DNA of 64,000 bases from Batkoa obscura (taxonomy: Eukaryota > Entomophthoromycota > Entomophthoromycetes > Entomophthorales > Batkoaceae), in assembly GCA_030770535.1 (NCBI GenBank), contig JASVEC010000052.1, positions 1 to 64,000 on the forward strand, written 5' to 3'. How positions within the stretch are numbered: the stretch's first letter is position 1; each line of letters begins with the position of its first letter. Both the position numbers and the translations under genes were made by a program. Below the pieces are notes generated by a model that saw only the letters and a program-made list of their open reading frames with translations, did no database searches and was not told the origin of the DNA. Below, piece by piece: positions 1-10,421 of the stretch.

Positions 1-679
1 TTAACCCTAACCCTAACCCTAACCTAACCCTAACCCTAACCCTAACCCTAACCCTAACCCTAACCCTAACCCTAACCCTAACCCTAACCCTAACCCTAAC
101 CCTAACCCTAACCCTAACCCTAACCCTAACCCTAACCCTAACCCTAACCCTAACCCTAACCCTAACCCTAACCCTAACCCTAACCCTAACCCTAACCCTA
201 ACCCTAACCCTAACCCTAACCCTAACCCTAACCCTAACCCTAACCCTAACCCTAACCCTAACCCTAACCCTAACCCTAACCCTAACCCTAACCCTAACCC
301 TAACCCTAACCCTAACCCTAACCCTAACCCTAACCCTAACCCTAACCCTAACCCTAACCCTAACCCTAACCCTAACCCTAACCCTAACCCTAACCCTAAC
401 CCTAACCCTAACCCTAACCCTAACCCTAACCCTAACCCTAACCCTAACCCTAACCCTAACCCTAACCCTAACCCTAACCCTAACCCTAACCCTAACCCTA
501 ACCCTAACCCTAACCCTAACCCTAACCCTAACCCTAACCCTAACCCTAACCCTAACCCTAACCCTAACCCTAACCCTAACCCTAACCCTAACCCTAACCC
601 TAACCCTAACCCTAACCCTAACCCTAACCCTAACCCTAACCCTAACCCTAACCCTAACCCTAACCCTAACCCTAACCCT
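1..679. repeat. Telomere repeat (CCCTAA)n
   Basis: About 113 tandem CCCTAA units run from the first base with a single shortened unit near base 24. This is the C-rich strand of a TTAGGG telomere read from the chromosome tip inwards, so the left edge of the window is a real chromosome end. The array stops abruptly at about 679 and passes into unique AT-rich DNA without a zone of degenerate repeats. Confidence 0.98.
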
Positions 680-841
680 AAAAATATCCTAAATTTTATT
701 ATATTTATTTTATATTTGGTTATATCCATTACTCTTTATTATGTGAATTTATTAAAGAATATAATATATACTTTTCACGAAAAATAATTTTATGACAATT
801 TATATAACTGAAATAAACTTAAATTAATAAAAAGACTATAT

Positions 842-940
842 GGGGATATGTTTTTTTGTTTAAAAATCTTACTGATAGCTTTTCCGTTCAAATAATGCTT
901 AAAAGATGGAAAAAGTAATGAGCCCAAAAAGAGCATCTTC
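842..940. mobile_element. MITE copy 1, GGGGATG family
   Basis: A roughly 97-base element beginning GGGGATATGTTTTTTT and ending AGCATCTTC. The interior holds the family core (TTTAAAAATCTTACTGATAG, then CAAATAATGCTTAAAAGATGG, then AAAAAGTAATGA). About ten copies are present in the window in both orientations. It encodes nothing and looks like a non-autonomous DNA transposon. Confidence 0.7.
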
Positions 941-1223
941 ATATAATAAATTATAAATTATAAATTATAATTTATATAAAATAAAAATGCTATCATAAAA
1001 CTTATATAAAATACCATAAAAAATAACTTTATTAAAGAATATAATATTAAAAACAATTTAATTAAAAGGTTTTAAATTGCTATATCAAAAAAAATTATGT
1101 TTTAGTCAAATGGGTATATATAAAAAATATAATGACGACTACTTTTTATTATAATTGCTAAATATAAACATCAAAATATATAAATAACTTTTAATAAAAT
1201 CATCTAAAGCCAGTTAGATTAAC

Positions 1224-1842
1224 TATAAAATAACAAAAATAAATATAAGAATAAAAATAAATTAAATATCATATAGGCTTTAATATAAAAACATAGCATA
1301 ACAATATAAGGATTTTTTTGTTTTTTAAATGCTATTTAAGCAGAAAAATTCTTAGTAAAATTCTTAAATAAAAAAACATATCTTCATATTTGACTAATTA
1401 AAATATAAATATTTTAAAATAAAAAATGTTAATATTCTATATGTCAAATATCGCTTTGTCAGCTCCATTATTGATTATAGCATAATAGTCATTTAAATTG
1501 TGTTCTCGAATTTGGAGACAATCAATTACAGGCTCTTATTTTGATTTTTTGTGAGGATTTCTATCATGTAATTCCAAAGGACATTATCTTCCCATTTTGA
1601 TATTCATACTTGTTGGAGTATAAAAAAGATTTTGGAATATAACAACTCAAGGCTTTATAATTGAACTATCCCTTGATACCATACATTTAATAAGGCCAAT
1701 AAATCCTTCTGGTAGTATTTTACGTAGATTTTACATTAGTATTGTCTATTCTATTTGCCTTACATAGTCCGTAATATATTACATACTATTCATCATAATC
1801 CAAGTCTACCTTAGTTACATAAACTAAGACCTTTCGACTTAC
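1224..1842 (+). repeat. Left arm of 619-base inverted repeat
   Basis: The reverse complement of this block is found at 6588-7206. Both arms are 619 bases and by eye differ at only about two positions. Beyond 1842 the similarity continues at a clearly lower level to about 1905 (matching 6525-6587). An internally shortened relic of the MITE family lies at about 1311-1389. The arm has no coding potential. Such near identity in AT-rich non-coding DNA points to a recent duplication or ongoing gene conversion. Confidence 0.9.
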
Positions 1843-1910
1843 GACTAGTTAATCAAGCAAAAAGTCTTTTTGACTCCAACTACTGAGTACCAGATTTCAT
1901 ACGATTAAGT

Positions 1911-2055
1911 TAATAAATAGTCAAAGAACAAGTAATTATAATAATAAGCAAAAGCTGTTTTTATATTACTTTTAATATATAGGAATGGTTAATTATAGTT
2001 TTGGAGCTAATCATTCCCTCCCATGCAGCCTATTTATTAACTTAGTGATATACCA
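1911..2055 (+). repeat. Repeat block R2 with imperfect hairpin
   Basis: This block matches the reverse complement of about 7640-7785, from TAAGTTAATAAATAGTCAAA through GGAATGGTTAATTATAG to CATTCCCTCCCATGCAGC, at clearly less than full identity. The core GGAATGGTTA...TAATCATTCC can fold into an imperfect hairpin. The second copy lies directly beside the transposase relic, so the block is probably a transposon end or a deleted derivative. Confidence 0.65.
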
Positions 2056-2608
2056 GTAATGTAATTGTAATATTAAAATAATCTATTTATTTAATAGTAA
2101 ACCTACAATATTGACTATAAAGCAGTCAACAATAAATACTTCTCAATAAAGTTTTATAACAGTATGTTTTATCACATATTAGAACTCTAATCAATATCAA
2201 TATCAATATATAGGTCATATTAGTAAAAGTCTTACTAATTTGGGAGTTTCTATCAAATTTAATAAAAATTCCACTAACTTATATAATCTATAATGGAACA
2301 ATTTAAAACTGTATTAAGTACTTTTGATTTTTAATGAAAAGTTTAATTTTACAGAATTTTAGAAATTAGATAAAAAAATGAAACTAATATAGACATCCCC
2401 CATTTGTTTTTTTACATAAAGCTAATTATTATCAAAATAAAGCTAAATAATTAACCAAAACAGCTTTACTCCAATTTTGATTAAAATCAATAACTTTAGT
2501 TAAATTAATTTACAAAATAAAATATTAAAACAAAGTTTAATTTATAATTACTATAATTTTGTTATTTATTTTTTAAATTATATAAAAATATTAGATTAAA
2601 AGATTTAA

Positions 2609-2744
2609 TTTTATACTGGGGATTAATTTAGAATTTGATTGTTTCATAAACTGATGTTGCTATGCAGTTAATAAAACCATAATTACTAAGCAACATTTAA
2701 TTTATAGAACAGTCAATCTATATAAATCAACTTCCAGTATAAAA
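2609..2744. repeat. Small palindromic element with 11-base TIRs
   Basis: TTTTATACTGG at 2609-2619 and CCAGTATAAAA at 2734-2744 are perfect inverted repeats. Inside them sits a second perfect pair, ATGTTGCT (2654-2661) and AGCAACAT (2689-2696). Nested inverted repeats over about 136 bases suggest a foldback element or an additional MITE family; only this copy was noticed. It ends about 150 bases upstream of the otubain start codon. Confidence 0.5.
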
Positions 2745-2897
2745 CTAGTGGTCTATATAAATGCTATATAATTAAATTAATTCGTTCTAAAAATAAACTT
2801 AATTATTCTTTATCAAAATAATAGGCTAAAAGATGACGCGAGTGCATAAATACAGAGTTTTCAATTAAATTTACTCTTTTACTAGATTATTTTAAAA

Positions 2898-3978
2898 ATG
2901 AATAACCAGAACTCAGAGGTATTAAATAAAGGCCAAGGAGAAGTAAAAGATAAAAATGACATCCCTGAAAATGTTTTAAATCCGGGCTCAGATCTGAGAA
3001 ATTTTAATGATATGGATATGGTTAATTTTGAACAAAAAATAAAAGATGAAGAAGCAAATAGCCATCCTCTTGTAAGTATCGAAGAACCTTTATCAAACCT
3101 TATATCAGAGTATATTAATGGCTCAAAGATTTTTACACAAAAAATTGATGTAAGTTTTAAACAAATTAATACTATAAACTAAATTAAGTTCTTTTAGAAT
3201 TTATCTAAAACCCACTCAAAATTTCGTAGATGCCGTGGTGATGGTACTTTTAAATTTTATTTCAAGATTAATAGCTTTAATGCTTTATTTAGGAAACTGT
3301 TTTTATAGAGGTATATATTCTTACTAATATTAAACAACCGAATAATTTATAAATATAGCTTTAACCTTTTCTATATATGAAAAAATTCTTGATGGCACTA
3401 TGGAAGCATATTTAAGTTTTTATGAATTCATCAAAAATAGCCCTTCTATCTTAAAAAAAGCCGGGTTTCAAAGCATCGTGATTGAAGATTTTTATGATAT
3501 TACAATTGAACAACTTAAGAACTTTAGTCCTGGTCATCCTAAAGCCAAAGATCCTGAGCGAAAGCAAATATTATTATCGGTATTTCAAACTGATGAAATT
3601 TCAAACGCAATTGTTGTTTACTTCCGTTTCTTAACCTCTGCCTTTTTAAAATTGAATTCAGATGATTATTTGCCATTTATCTTAGATGATCCTTGCTTAC
3701 AATCATATAATGGCAGTAACACTGAGATGGACCATTTTTGTAATTTAAATGTAGAAGCTATGGGTAAAGAAAGTGATGAAATACATATAACAATTCTAGC
3801 TACCTTCTTATCACTCCCTATCAAGGTTGCCTACCTTGATGGTCATTCTTCAGTTGCTGAATCTCCTCACGTTAATTTCTTAGATTACACAACCAAATCT
3901 GCAACTGAAAAGGGGTATGTATCCTCTCCAATTACATTACTTTATCGTCCAGGTCATTATGATATAGTTTATGAATAA
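2898..3978 (+). CDS. Otubain-type deubiquitinase (peptidase C65)
   Basis: Cysteine protease that removes ubiquitin, in the otubain (OTUB1/2) family. Four exons join cleanly: 2898-3149, 3198-3243, 3293-3310 and 3359-3978, giving 311 residues. The joined protein shows RGDGNCFYRA with the catalytic Asp and Cys, and near the C-terminus YRPGHYDIVYE with the catalytic His, plus MGKESDEIHI, which corresponds to MCKESDHIHI of OTUB1. The first about 50 residues are acidic and poorly conserved. The third exon is only 18 bases and codes for the Asn-Cys-Phe-Tyr-Arg active-site loop. The gene faces a convergent septin gene about 250 bases downstream, and both lie between the arms of the inverted repeat. 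The family is certain; whether it prefers Lys48 chains like OTUB1 is inference. Confidence 0.93.
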
Positions 3979-4225
3979 AAGAAATTTTGAGTAAAATAAA
4001 CATCTTAAATAAAAATTGTAAAGTTATTTTTTAGCATGTTTTTTGTTATTTAAAAGATGAAGTTGTTAATAATAATAAATTAAAGTTAAAGTTTATAATA
4101 TGACAAAAGTGAGGCTAAAGTTTTATTTAGAAAAGCACAATCAAAAGGATAAGCTGAGAAAAACCCAACAAATTCAAACCATCCCTTTACCTTTGACTTT
4201 GGACAATATATTAATAAAACTTTAA

Positions 4226-5801
4226 TTATTTACGATATGCTTTGTTTTGTTGAGAAATAGTAAGGTTTTCTATTTCACCTTCTAACTGACGAACTATCAA
4301 GTGCTCAGCTTCTAAATCTTTATTAAGTCGATCTCTTTCAGCAATAAGCTAAAACAACAATTAGACTAATGCAGTATAATTTTAATTAACGTACCTTAAG
4401 CTCCCATTGACGAAAACGAGATTCTTCAATTCTGACTTGTTCAGTAAATTTATGACGTAAGTTATCTTCTTCCTCTTTAAACTTTGGATTTTCTTTCTTT
4501 TTTCTGTAGTTTTTTTTAGATAAATAAATCTTATATAGTATTTTGTATTTTTATACCTAAGCTCACTTAACCCCTTTTGGATAACTTCCTTTTTGAAACT
4601 ATCATAATGGGTTTGGTCAGTAGTCTCAATCAAATCGAGCATGTGAGTACTATGTAATTTAAAAGGATAAATTAATATTTTAGTATCTATATTTAAACCT
4701 TACCGGATTAAAATATTACGGAGTTTGATAAAATCACAATGATTTTCGTTTTCAACTAAATGCTTGTCAATATTTTTGAAAAAATAGAGTAGTTTATTTA
4801 CCTTCTACAATACCCCATGGATACTCACGTCCCAACACTTCTTTTCCGTCTTTATTTTTAATAATTTTTTCACTTCCTATAACTGCAAATGGCATAGTTT
4901 CCTGTAATAATTAGTACAAAATAATTAAAGTAAAGAATTTATTTACATTAAAATCTTTAGCCAATTGTAAGTCTAACTGGTCTGAGTTATCAACAGGACA
5001 CTTGAAGACATTGATTTTATTTGATTCTATGCATTCACTGATCTAAAATAATGTTAATATTAACCGATATAATAAATTTAATAATACCCTTTTTTTAAAA
5101 TCATTTAAAGCACTGGGTGAAAGTGTATCAGATTTAGCTATAACTGGTATAAGATTGGTTCTGCTGCCAAGTGCTTTCATAGCTTTAATATCAAGTTGAG
5201 ATAATCTAAAATAGAACATCAAATAATCAAAAATATTATATATAGTACATACCCATGACCAGAAGGACGAATGAAGTAAATGCAAACAGAGATACGTAAA
5301 TCATTTAATTGAGTACGATCCGGCTGCTGTTCCTGAAAGAAATAACTTTGGTATTGGGTTTCAATATAGTTTAAGATAGGTATCCAACTTTCATTATTGT
5401 TAATAAAATCTCCGAATCCAGGTGTATCAACCAACGTTAATTTTGTTTTAAACAAACTTTCCTCAAATGCTAATTTAATTAATTTAATATCCACATTTAA
5501 TAAAAAGTTTCAAGTTACTAGCTTTAGTTAAACTAATTTGAGTGGTTTTTTCTACTAAGCGATGTCTTTTAGATGGGTCCTTATATTTTGATATGGTAGA
5601 AGCTAAAAGAGTATTAATAAAAGTAGTTTTCCCTAAACCAGATTCTCCTGCAATTTTCATTAGTATCTGATTAAACTAACATATAAAATATCTACCAACT
5701 ACTAAAACTGTATAGTTCTTTCCCTTTTTTATAGCAATTTTATGTACTTGATTCGGTAAGTTTGCTATACCACATAATGCAGATGGAGAGGTAGAGATCA
5801 T
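4226..5801 (-). CDS. CDC12: Septin, CDC12-type
   Basis: GTP-binding filament protein of the septin ring at the division site or hyphal cortex. About ten exons can be joined on the minus strand from the ATG at 5801. The product has the polybasic/N-terminal segment [18 protein letters not shown]-loop GESGLGKTT, switch motif DTPGFGD, G4 motif AKSDTL and septin-unique element [10 protein letters not shown]...GREYPWG. It ends in a coiled coil with [14 protein letters not shown]. The [16 protein letters not shown] stretch and the FRQWE coiled coil resemble yeast Cdc12 more than Cdc3, Cdc10 or Cdc11. Length is about 390 residues, usual for the family. Introns are about 45-60 bases. Subunit assignment is by eye, not by phylogeny. 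Confidence 0.9.
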
Positions 5802-6587
5802 TTTAATATTGTAATTACTTTAAGATTAATTTATTTCCTTCTCTTTTTTGGTGGCTTTGTGAGTTAGCCATATTAACTTTTAAACCAATGATTAAATCCT
5901 TCTACATTTTCATCCAATCAATTTTATTATACTGTTCTTTTTAACAAATAGAGGGCTTCTATTAATAAACAGAACTTTTTGCATTAACTTTAGATGGATT
6001 GTTTTAGTATAGAAAATAGAACATATAATTTTGTAGCAATTAAATTTTATCTAATAAACAATTGACCAAAAACCAGCGCAAAGATCTCTATTTACTAATG
6101 AAAGCGCTCTTAAGCAGAAGTGATGCAATCTTAGATAGTGATTTATTAGGTTGATATAAATAATTGACATATAAATCATAACTTTGCTAAGATAAAACTG
6201 TTAAATACTTAAGTTTAGGTGCTAAAATAAAAGGGTACCTAATAAATAGTAATTTTAATAATTTGCGGATGTTTTTTTTGGTTTCATTACTTTTCCATTT
6301 TCTAAACACTGTTTGAGTGGAAAAATTGTTAGTAAAACTCTTAGGCAAAAGAATACATCCCCGTTAATCTTTACAAAATAGCACCAGTTTTCTATAAAGA
6401 ATTTTATTACTTTTTTCATTAATTTTAACATGATAGTATAGAAGTAAGCGTGATTTTCATAAAGCTTTATAAAACAGGTATGACTATAGCAAAAAATGGA
6501 ATAAGCTTAAAAATTAGTTATAAACTGTGAAATCTGGTACTCAGTGATTGGAGTCAAAAGCAGCTGTTACCTGATTGAGACTACACT
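5802..6587. other. Intergenic region upstream of septin
   Basis: Holds the septin promoter and one MITE copy (6265-6363). No supported gene; short frames only. Its right end grades into the diverged extension of the inverted-repeat right arm (about 6525-6587). Confidence 0.55.
6265..6363. mobile_element. MITE copy, GGGGATG family
   Basis: Starts GCGGATGTTTTTTTTGGTTTC and ends ATACATCCCCG, with the core CACTGTTTGAGTGGAAAAAT inside. It is in the opposite orientation to the copy at 842-940. Ends are inverted repeats of about 13 bases. Confidence 0.75.
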
Positions 6588-7206
6588 GTAAGTCAAAAGG
6601 TCTTAGTTTATGTAACTAAGGTAGACTTGGATTATGATGAATAGTATGTAATATATTACGGACTATGTAAGGCAAATAGAATAGACAATACTAATGTAAA
6701 ATCTACGTAAAATACTACCAGAAGGATTTATTGGCCTTATTAAATGTATGGTATCAAGGGATAGTTCAATTATAAAGCCTTGAGTTGTTATATTCCAAAA
6801 TCTTTTTTATATTCCAACAAGTATGAATATCAAAATGGGAAGATAATGTCCTTTGGAATTACATGATAGAAATCCTCACAAAAAATCAAAATAAGAGCCT
6901 GTAATTGATTGTCTCCAAATTCGAGAACACAATTTAAATGACTATTATGCTATAATCAATAATGGAGCTGACAAAGCGATATTTGACATATAGAATATTA
7001 ACATTTTTTATTTTAAAATATTTATATTTTAATTAGTCAAATATGAAGATATGTTTTTTTATTTAAGAATTTTACTAAGAATTTTTCTGCTTAAATAGCA
7101 TTTAAAAAACAAAAAAATCCTTATATTGTTATGCTATGTTTTTATATTAAAGCCTATATGATATTTAATTTATTTTTATTCTTATATTTATTTTTGTTAT
7201 TTTATA
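6588..7206 (-). repeat. Right arm of 619-base inverted repeat
   Basis: Reverse complement of 1224-1842, same length and nearly identical; the visible differences are a G/A in the TTGGAGTATA tract and a C/T in ACCTTTCGACTT. It encloses, together with the left arm, a spacer of about 4.7 kb that contains the otubain and septin genes. A shortened MITE relic lies at about 7043-7120, mirroring the left arm. Confidence 0.9.
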
Positions 7207-7337
7207 TAATTTAATAACAGATATTTTCTATTTATAAAATATAGTTTACTTTGTTTATATGAACTAAAGTCTATTGATTATCAACTTTATTTGAATTATA
7301 CTACTTTAAATAATAAATGTTTTTACCTGAAAATATA

Positions 7338-7430
7338 TGGGGTTGTTTGAATTAGTTTCATTATTTTATCCAATTTTTGAAAAATTTTGTATTTTAAAAA
7401 CTTCGCTTAAAATTCTATAAAATTCTATCT
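7338..7430. mobile_element. Diverged MITE copy
   Basis: ATATGGGGTTGTTTGAATTAG followed by TTTCATTATTTTATCCAATT resembles the start and middle of the GGGGATG MITE family, but the right terminus cannot be recognised. Probably an old copy. Confidence 0.4.
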
Positions 7431-7639
7431 TTTATTAAAACAAAAGTACCCAAACACAGTTCTAAATCATTCTATTATAGCTCATACTGTAAGTTAGTTG
7501 AATTTCTACTAGATCTTAAATACATATTCTTATAAAGCTTAATTGAGAAATATTTATTATCAACCGCTTTATAACCAACATTGTAAATTTATTATCAAAT
7601 AAATAAACTATTTTAATGTTGTAATTACATTATTAATAT

Positions 7640-7785
7640 ATTGCCAAGTTAACAAATAGCTGCATGGGAGGGAGTGGTTAGCCCCAAAACTATGATTAAC
7701 CATCCCTATATAGTACAAGTAATAATAGTTTTTACATATTATTACAATTACTTGTTCTTTGACTATTTATTAACTTAGCTACTAA
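7640..7785 (-). repeat. Repeat block R2 copy, transposon-adjacent
   Basis: Inverted copy of 1911-2055. It contains the imperfect hairpin GGGAGTGGTTAG...GATTAACCATCCC and lies immediately downstream of the transposase relic. It may be the 3' end of that transposon. The two R2 blocks are not in the order expected from a simple extension of the 619-base inverted repeat, so they moved separately. Confidence 0.6.
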
Positions 7786-7789
7786 TAAC

Positions 7790-9516
7790 TTAAGTAATCT
7801 TAACATTTAATAATCTATTTCTATCATTCAACAAACTACTTACTTGCTTAGTGAATATCGAAATTTTTAAATTCTCTGTTATCTTCGTAAGGTAAGCTGG
7901 GATTGATCTTTTAATTTTTCCATTTTCTATAAACTCTATAACTTTAATTAGAACTATATCACTTTTTTTTGATGTATCAGATATTGGATAACAATGTAGT
8001 TTATTATTATGCTTAATAAAGTGTAAATACTTATTAATGCCTTGCATCTCTACTACTCTTTTTGTATTTTTGTATCTTTCATACTTTTTAAAAATTATAT
8101 CTGTTTTCCTATTATTAACAGTCGAGTTATCAATTTTATTATGCTCGCAAACAAAAGCCTCAAATCTTGAAATTAATTAATTGGTATCTTCTATTTTATC
8201 TAATGCTTCAAAACTACTTTTCCATTTTGAAAGGTTTCCAAAATGTCCATCAACTATACTTTTTCCATGATGCTCAGCAAAAAAATTAAGATTAACACTC
8301 AAATTACTATTTATTTTGTGAATTTCTTTAAACATATAGTGTAGGAACTCTTGGGATCTAAAATGATTTCCTGTATCTGCCCATATATTAATTTTTGTAA
8401 ACTTTTTAAATAAAAGCTCTGTAGAGATCAAATTGATTAAACAGTCTCCTGCATATGCTGAATCACGATTCACTATCTCAGATAAATAATCAAAGTAAAC
8501 TTTGCCTATTGTTTTATCATCTTTTAAATATAATACACCAAAGCCTAATACTGATATAGCTTGTTTATTATAATGATCTAGATTTATTGAATCTGGTCTT
8601 GTTCCTATTTCCATATTTTGTTTAAAATCTAAAACTATTATACAACTTTTGTTATTTAATTTTTTAATAGTTTCATTAAATGTGTTTTTTTGAGTATCAA
8701 CACAGAATTTATGTAATTTGTATAACTTTTCTTCTTTGTTGAAAATTTCTTCTATCTCTGCTTTGTTTTTTATTGCTGTATTTATTTTATTTTCAAATAG
8801 CTTTTTTCCAACTGTATACTGAGCACATATATTACATAGATCCGTTTTTCTTGCTGGATTTTTGAAATTAGTTGGTATATATTTAAAGAACGTTGACCTA
8901 GCTACTGCTTTATCTCTTAGATCATTCAAATATTTACTATATATCATTCTTCTACTTTTGTTTAATATATATATTATCTAATGAATATTTACTATCATTA
9001 TTTTTTTTACTAAATCTTGATGAAATAGTTGAATCATTTAGTAAATATTGTATAATAGTTTCAATTTGGTCATCTTTAATTTTTTTTGTATTTTTAATAA
9101 TAGATAGGTTTTACCGTTAATATTTTATTACTATTGTTACTTGTTTTTGAATAATCATATTGATTTCTATTTATATTAAACCCAAAACTTTTACATTCAT
9201 CAAAAGAATATACTGAAGCTATAGTTGATAATAACGCTACTTGTTGGTTTTTATTTCCTGTTTCCCTCAAAGCACTAATTTTATACATTACTTGATTAAG
9301 TTTATTACTATCGATAATAAACTTTGATAATGTATCTTTTCTTTGTTTTGTTTTGTTTTGTTTTGTTTTATTATAAAATTCCATAAACCTTGGGTTGTTA
9401 TAAGTAGCTCTTAAAATTGATGTAAATGAATTACAATGTTTATATTGTGTACTCCTCCCTATTGTATTGGAATTTTCAAAAATTCCATTTCGAAGTTTAG
9501 TTATGAAAGTTTGCAT
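7790..9516 (-). pseudogene. Decayed DDE-type transposase of a DNA transposon
   Basis: Three adjacent minus-strand open stretches (9516-9094, 8947-8177, 8047-7790) read as one protein of about 550 residues with roughly three interruptions. The middle part has CNIC, then DFKQN, then WADTGNHF, then FFAEHHGKSIVDGHFG. This order recalls a group of uncharacterised eukaryotic proteins with a DFxxN...(S)DGxxxQF...FFATSHGKGxxDGxxG pattern, which I take to be DDE transposases of the RNase H fold; the named superfamily is uncertain. A (TTTTG)n slippage tract encodes a Lys/Thr/Gln run near the N-terminus. Repeat block R2 adjoins the 3' end; I could not find a matching terminal repeat on the other side. 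A host gene is less likely because the frame is broken. Confidence 0.6.
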
Positions 9517-9909
9517 TTTATTTTTATTTCAACAAAAAATAAAGTCAAGTGTATTTATATAATTAGGAAAATTAGCTATTTAAGAAAAGGAAACCATCAA
9601 AACAAGTTTTAAATAGAGACATTTAATTTTAGGCTTTTTAGATTTAACCGTTATATTGGACAAACTTTAAATTTTAAATTTGGATTAATTTCTAAGTAGA
9701 TTCTGAAACCAATTAGGACAGCCCCAATATTAGTTTTATTAAACATTTTTTATATTTTAAACTCAAAAACTAAAATCAAACTTTGCCCACTATAAAAATT
9801 TTGATTAATAGAAATTAAACCAATCATTAAACTAGTAATTTAAGAATTTTAAAATACTAATTTTAGTAGTAAAGGATTGAAGATTTATTGTAAATTGAGA
9901 TATTAATAC

Positions 9910-10007
9910 GGGCGATGTTTTTTTGACTTCATCACTTTTTCCATCTTTTAAGCACTATTTGAGTGAAAAAACTGTTAGTAAAATTCTTAAACACAAAAAA
10001 CATCCCC
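9910..10007. mobile_element. MITE copy, GGGGATG family
   Basis: Starts GGGCGATGTTTTTTTGACTTC and ends ACAAAAAACATCCCC. It is one of the best-preserved copies and carries the full core, with GCACTATTTGAGTG and GTTAGTAAAATTCTTAAAC. It lies in the 0.9 kb gap between the transposase relic and the Thr-rich protein gene; the rest of that gap shows nothing recognisable. Confidence 0.8.
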
Positions 10008-10421
10008 ATATAGACTTTAAATGTATTTTGGCTGGAAACTAATAAAGTTAGAGATTACTTTGGATATATACCTTAGTCTACATGCTAATATTTTATCATT
10101 TCAATATTTTATAAAAGTAATAGAAAAATTTCATATAATACATAATCTCAATAATTTTTTTAATTGTATAATTTTGTGTTAGTTATAGCTATCTAAGATC
10201 TTTTATAAAACCTCTTCTAACCCTACACTACAAAATATAGAAACTAAATATCTTGTTCAGCTAAACATTGCATTCAATTTTGGTAACTTGAAGCTATATT
10301 AAAATTTGATCTAACAATTTTTATCAATGTTTTTTTAGTTGAAGCTTATTAGAATAGTAATTTATAAAAAAGTCAATCTTAAAACTTTAATCTTACAACT
10401 ATCCGAATTTATTATAAAACT

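Larger units (their letters stand above)
680..2897. other. Gene-free subtelomere
   Basis: No convincing coding region on either strand; stops are dense in all frames and the DNA is very AT-rich. It carries a MITE copy (842-940), the left arm of a large inverted repeat (1224-1842), a second repeat block with a hairpin (1911-2055) and a small palindromic element (2609-2744), described separately. There is no multigene subtelomeric family here. Confidence 0.7.

Noticed and set aside
19-729. Long minus-strand open frame of alternating Gly-Leu
   Set aside because: It is only the translation of the telomere repeat.
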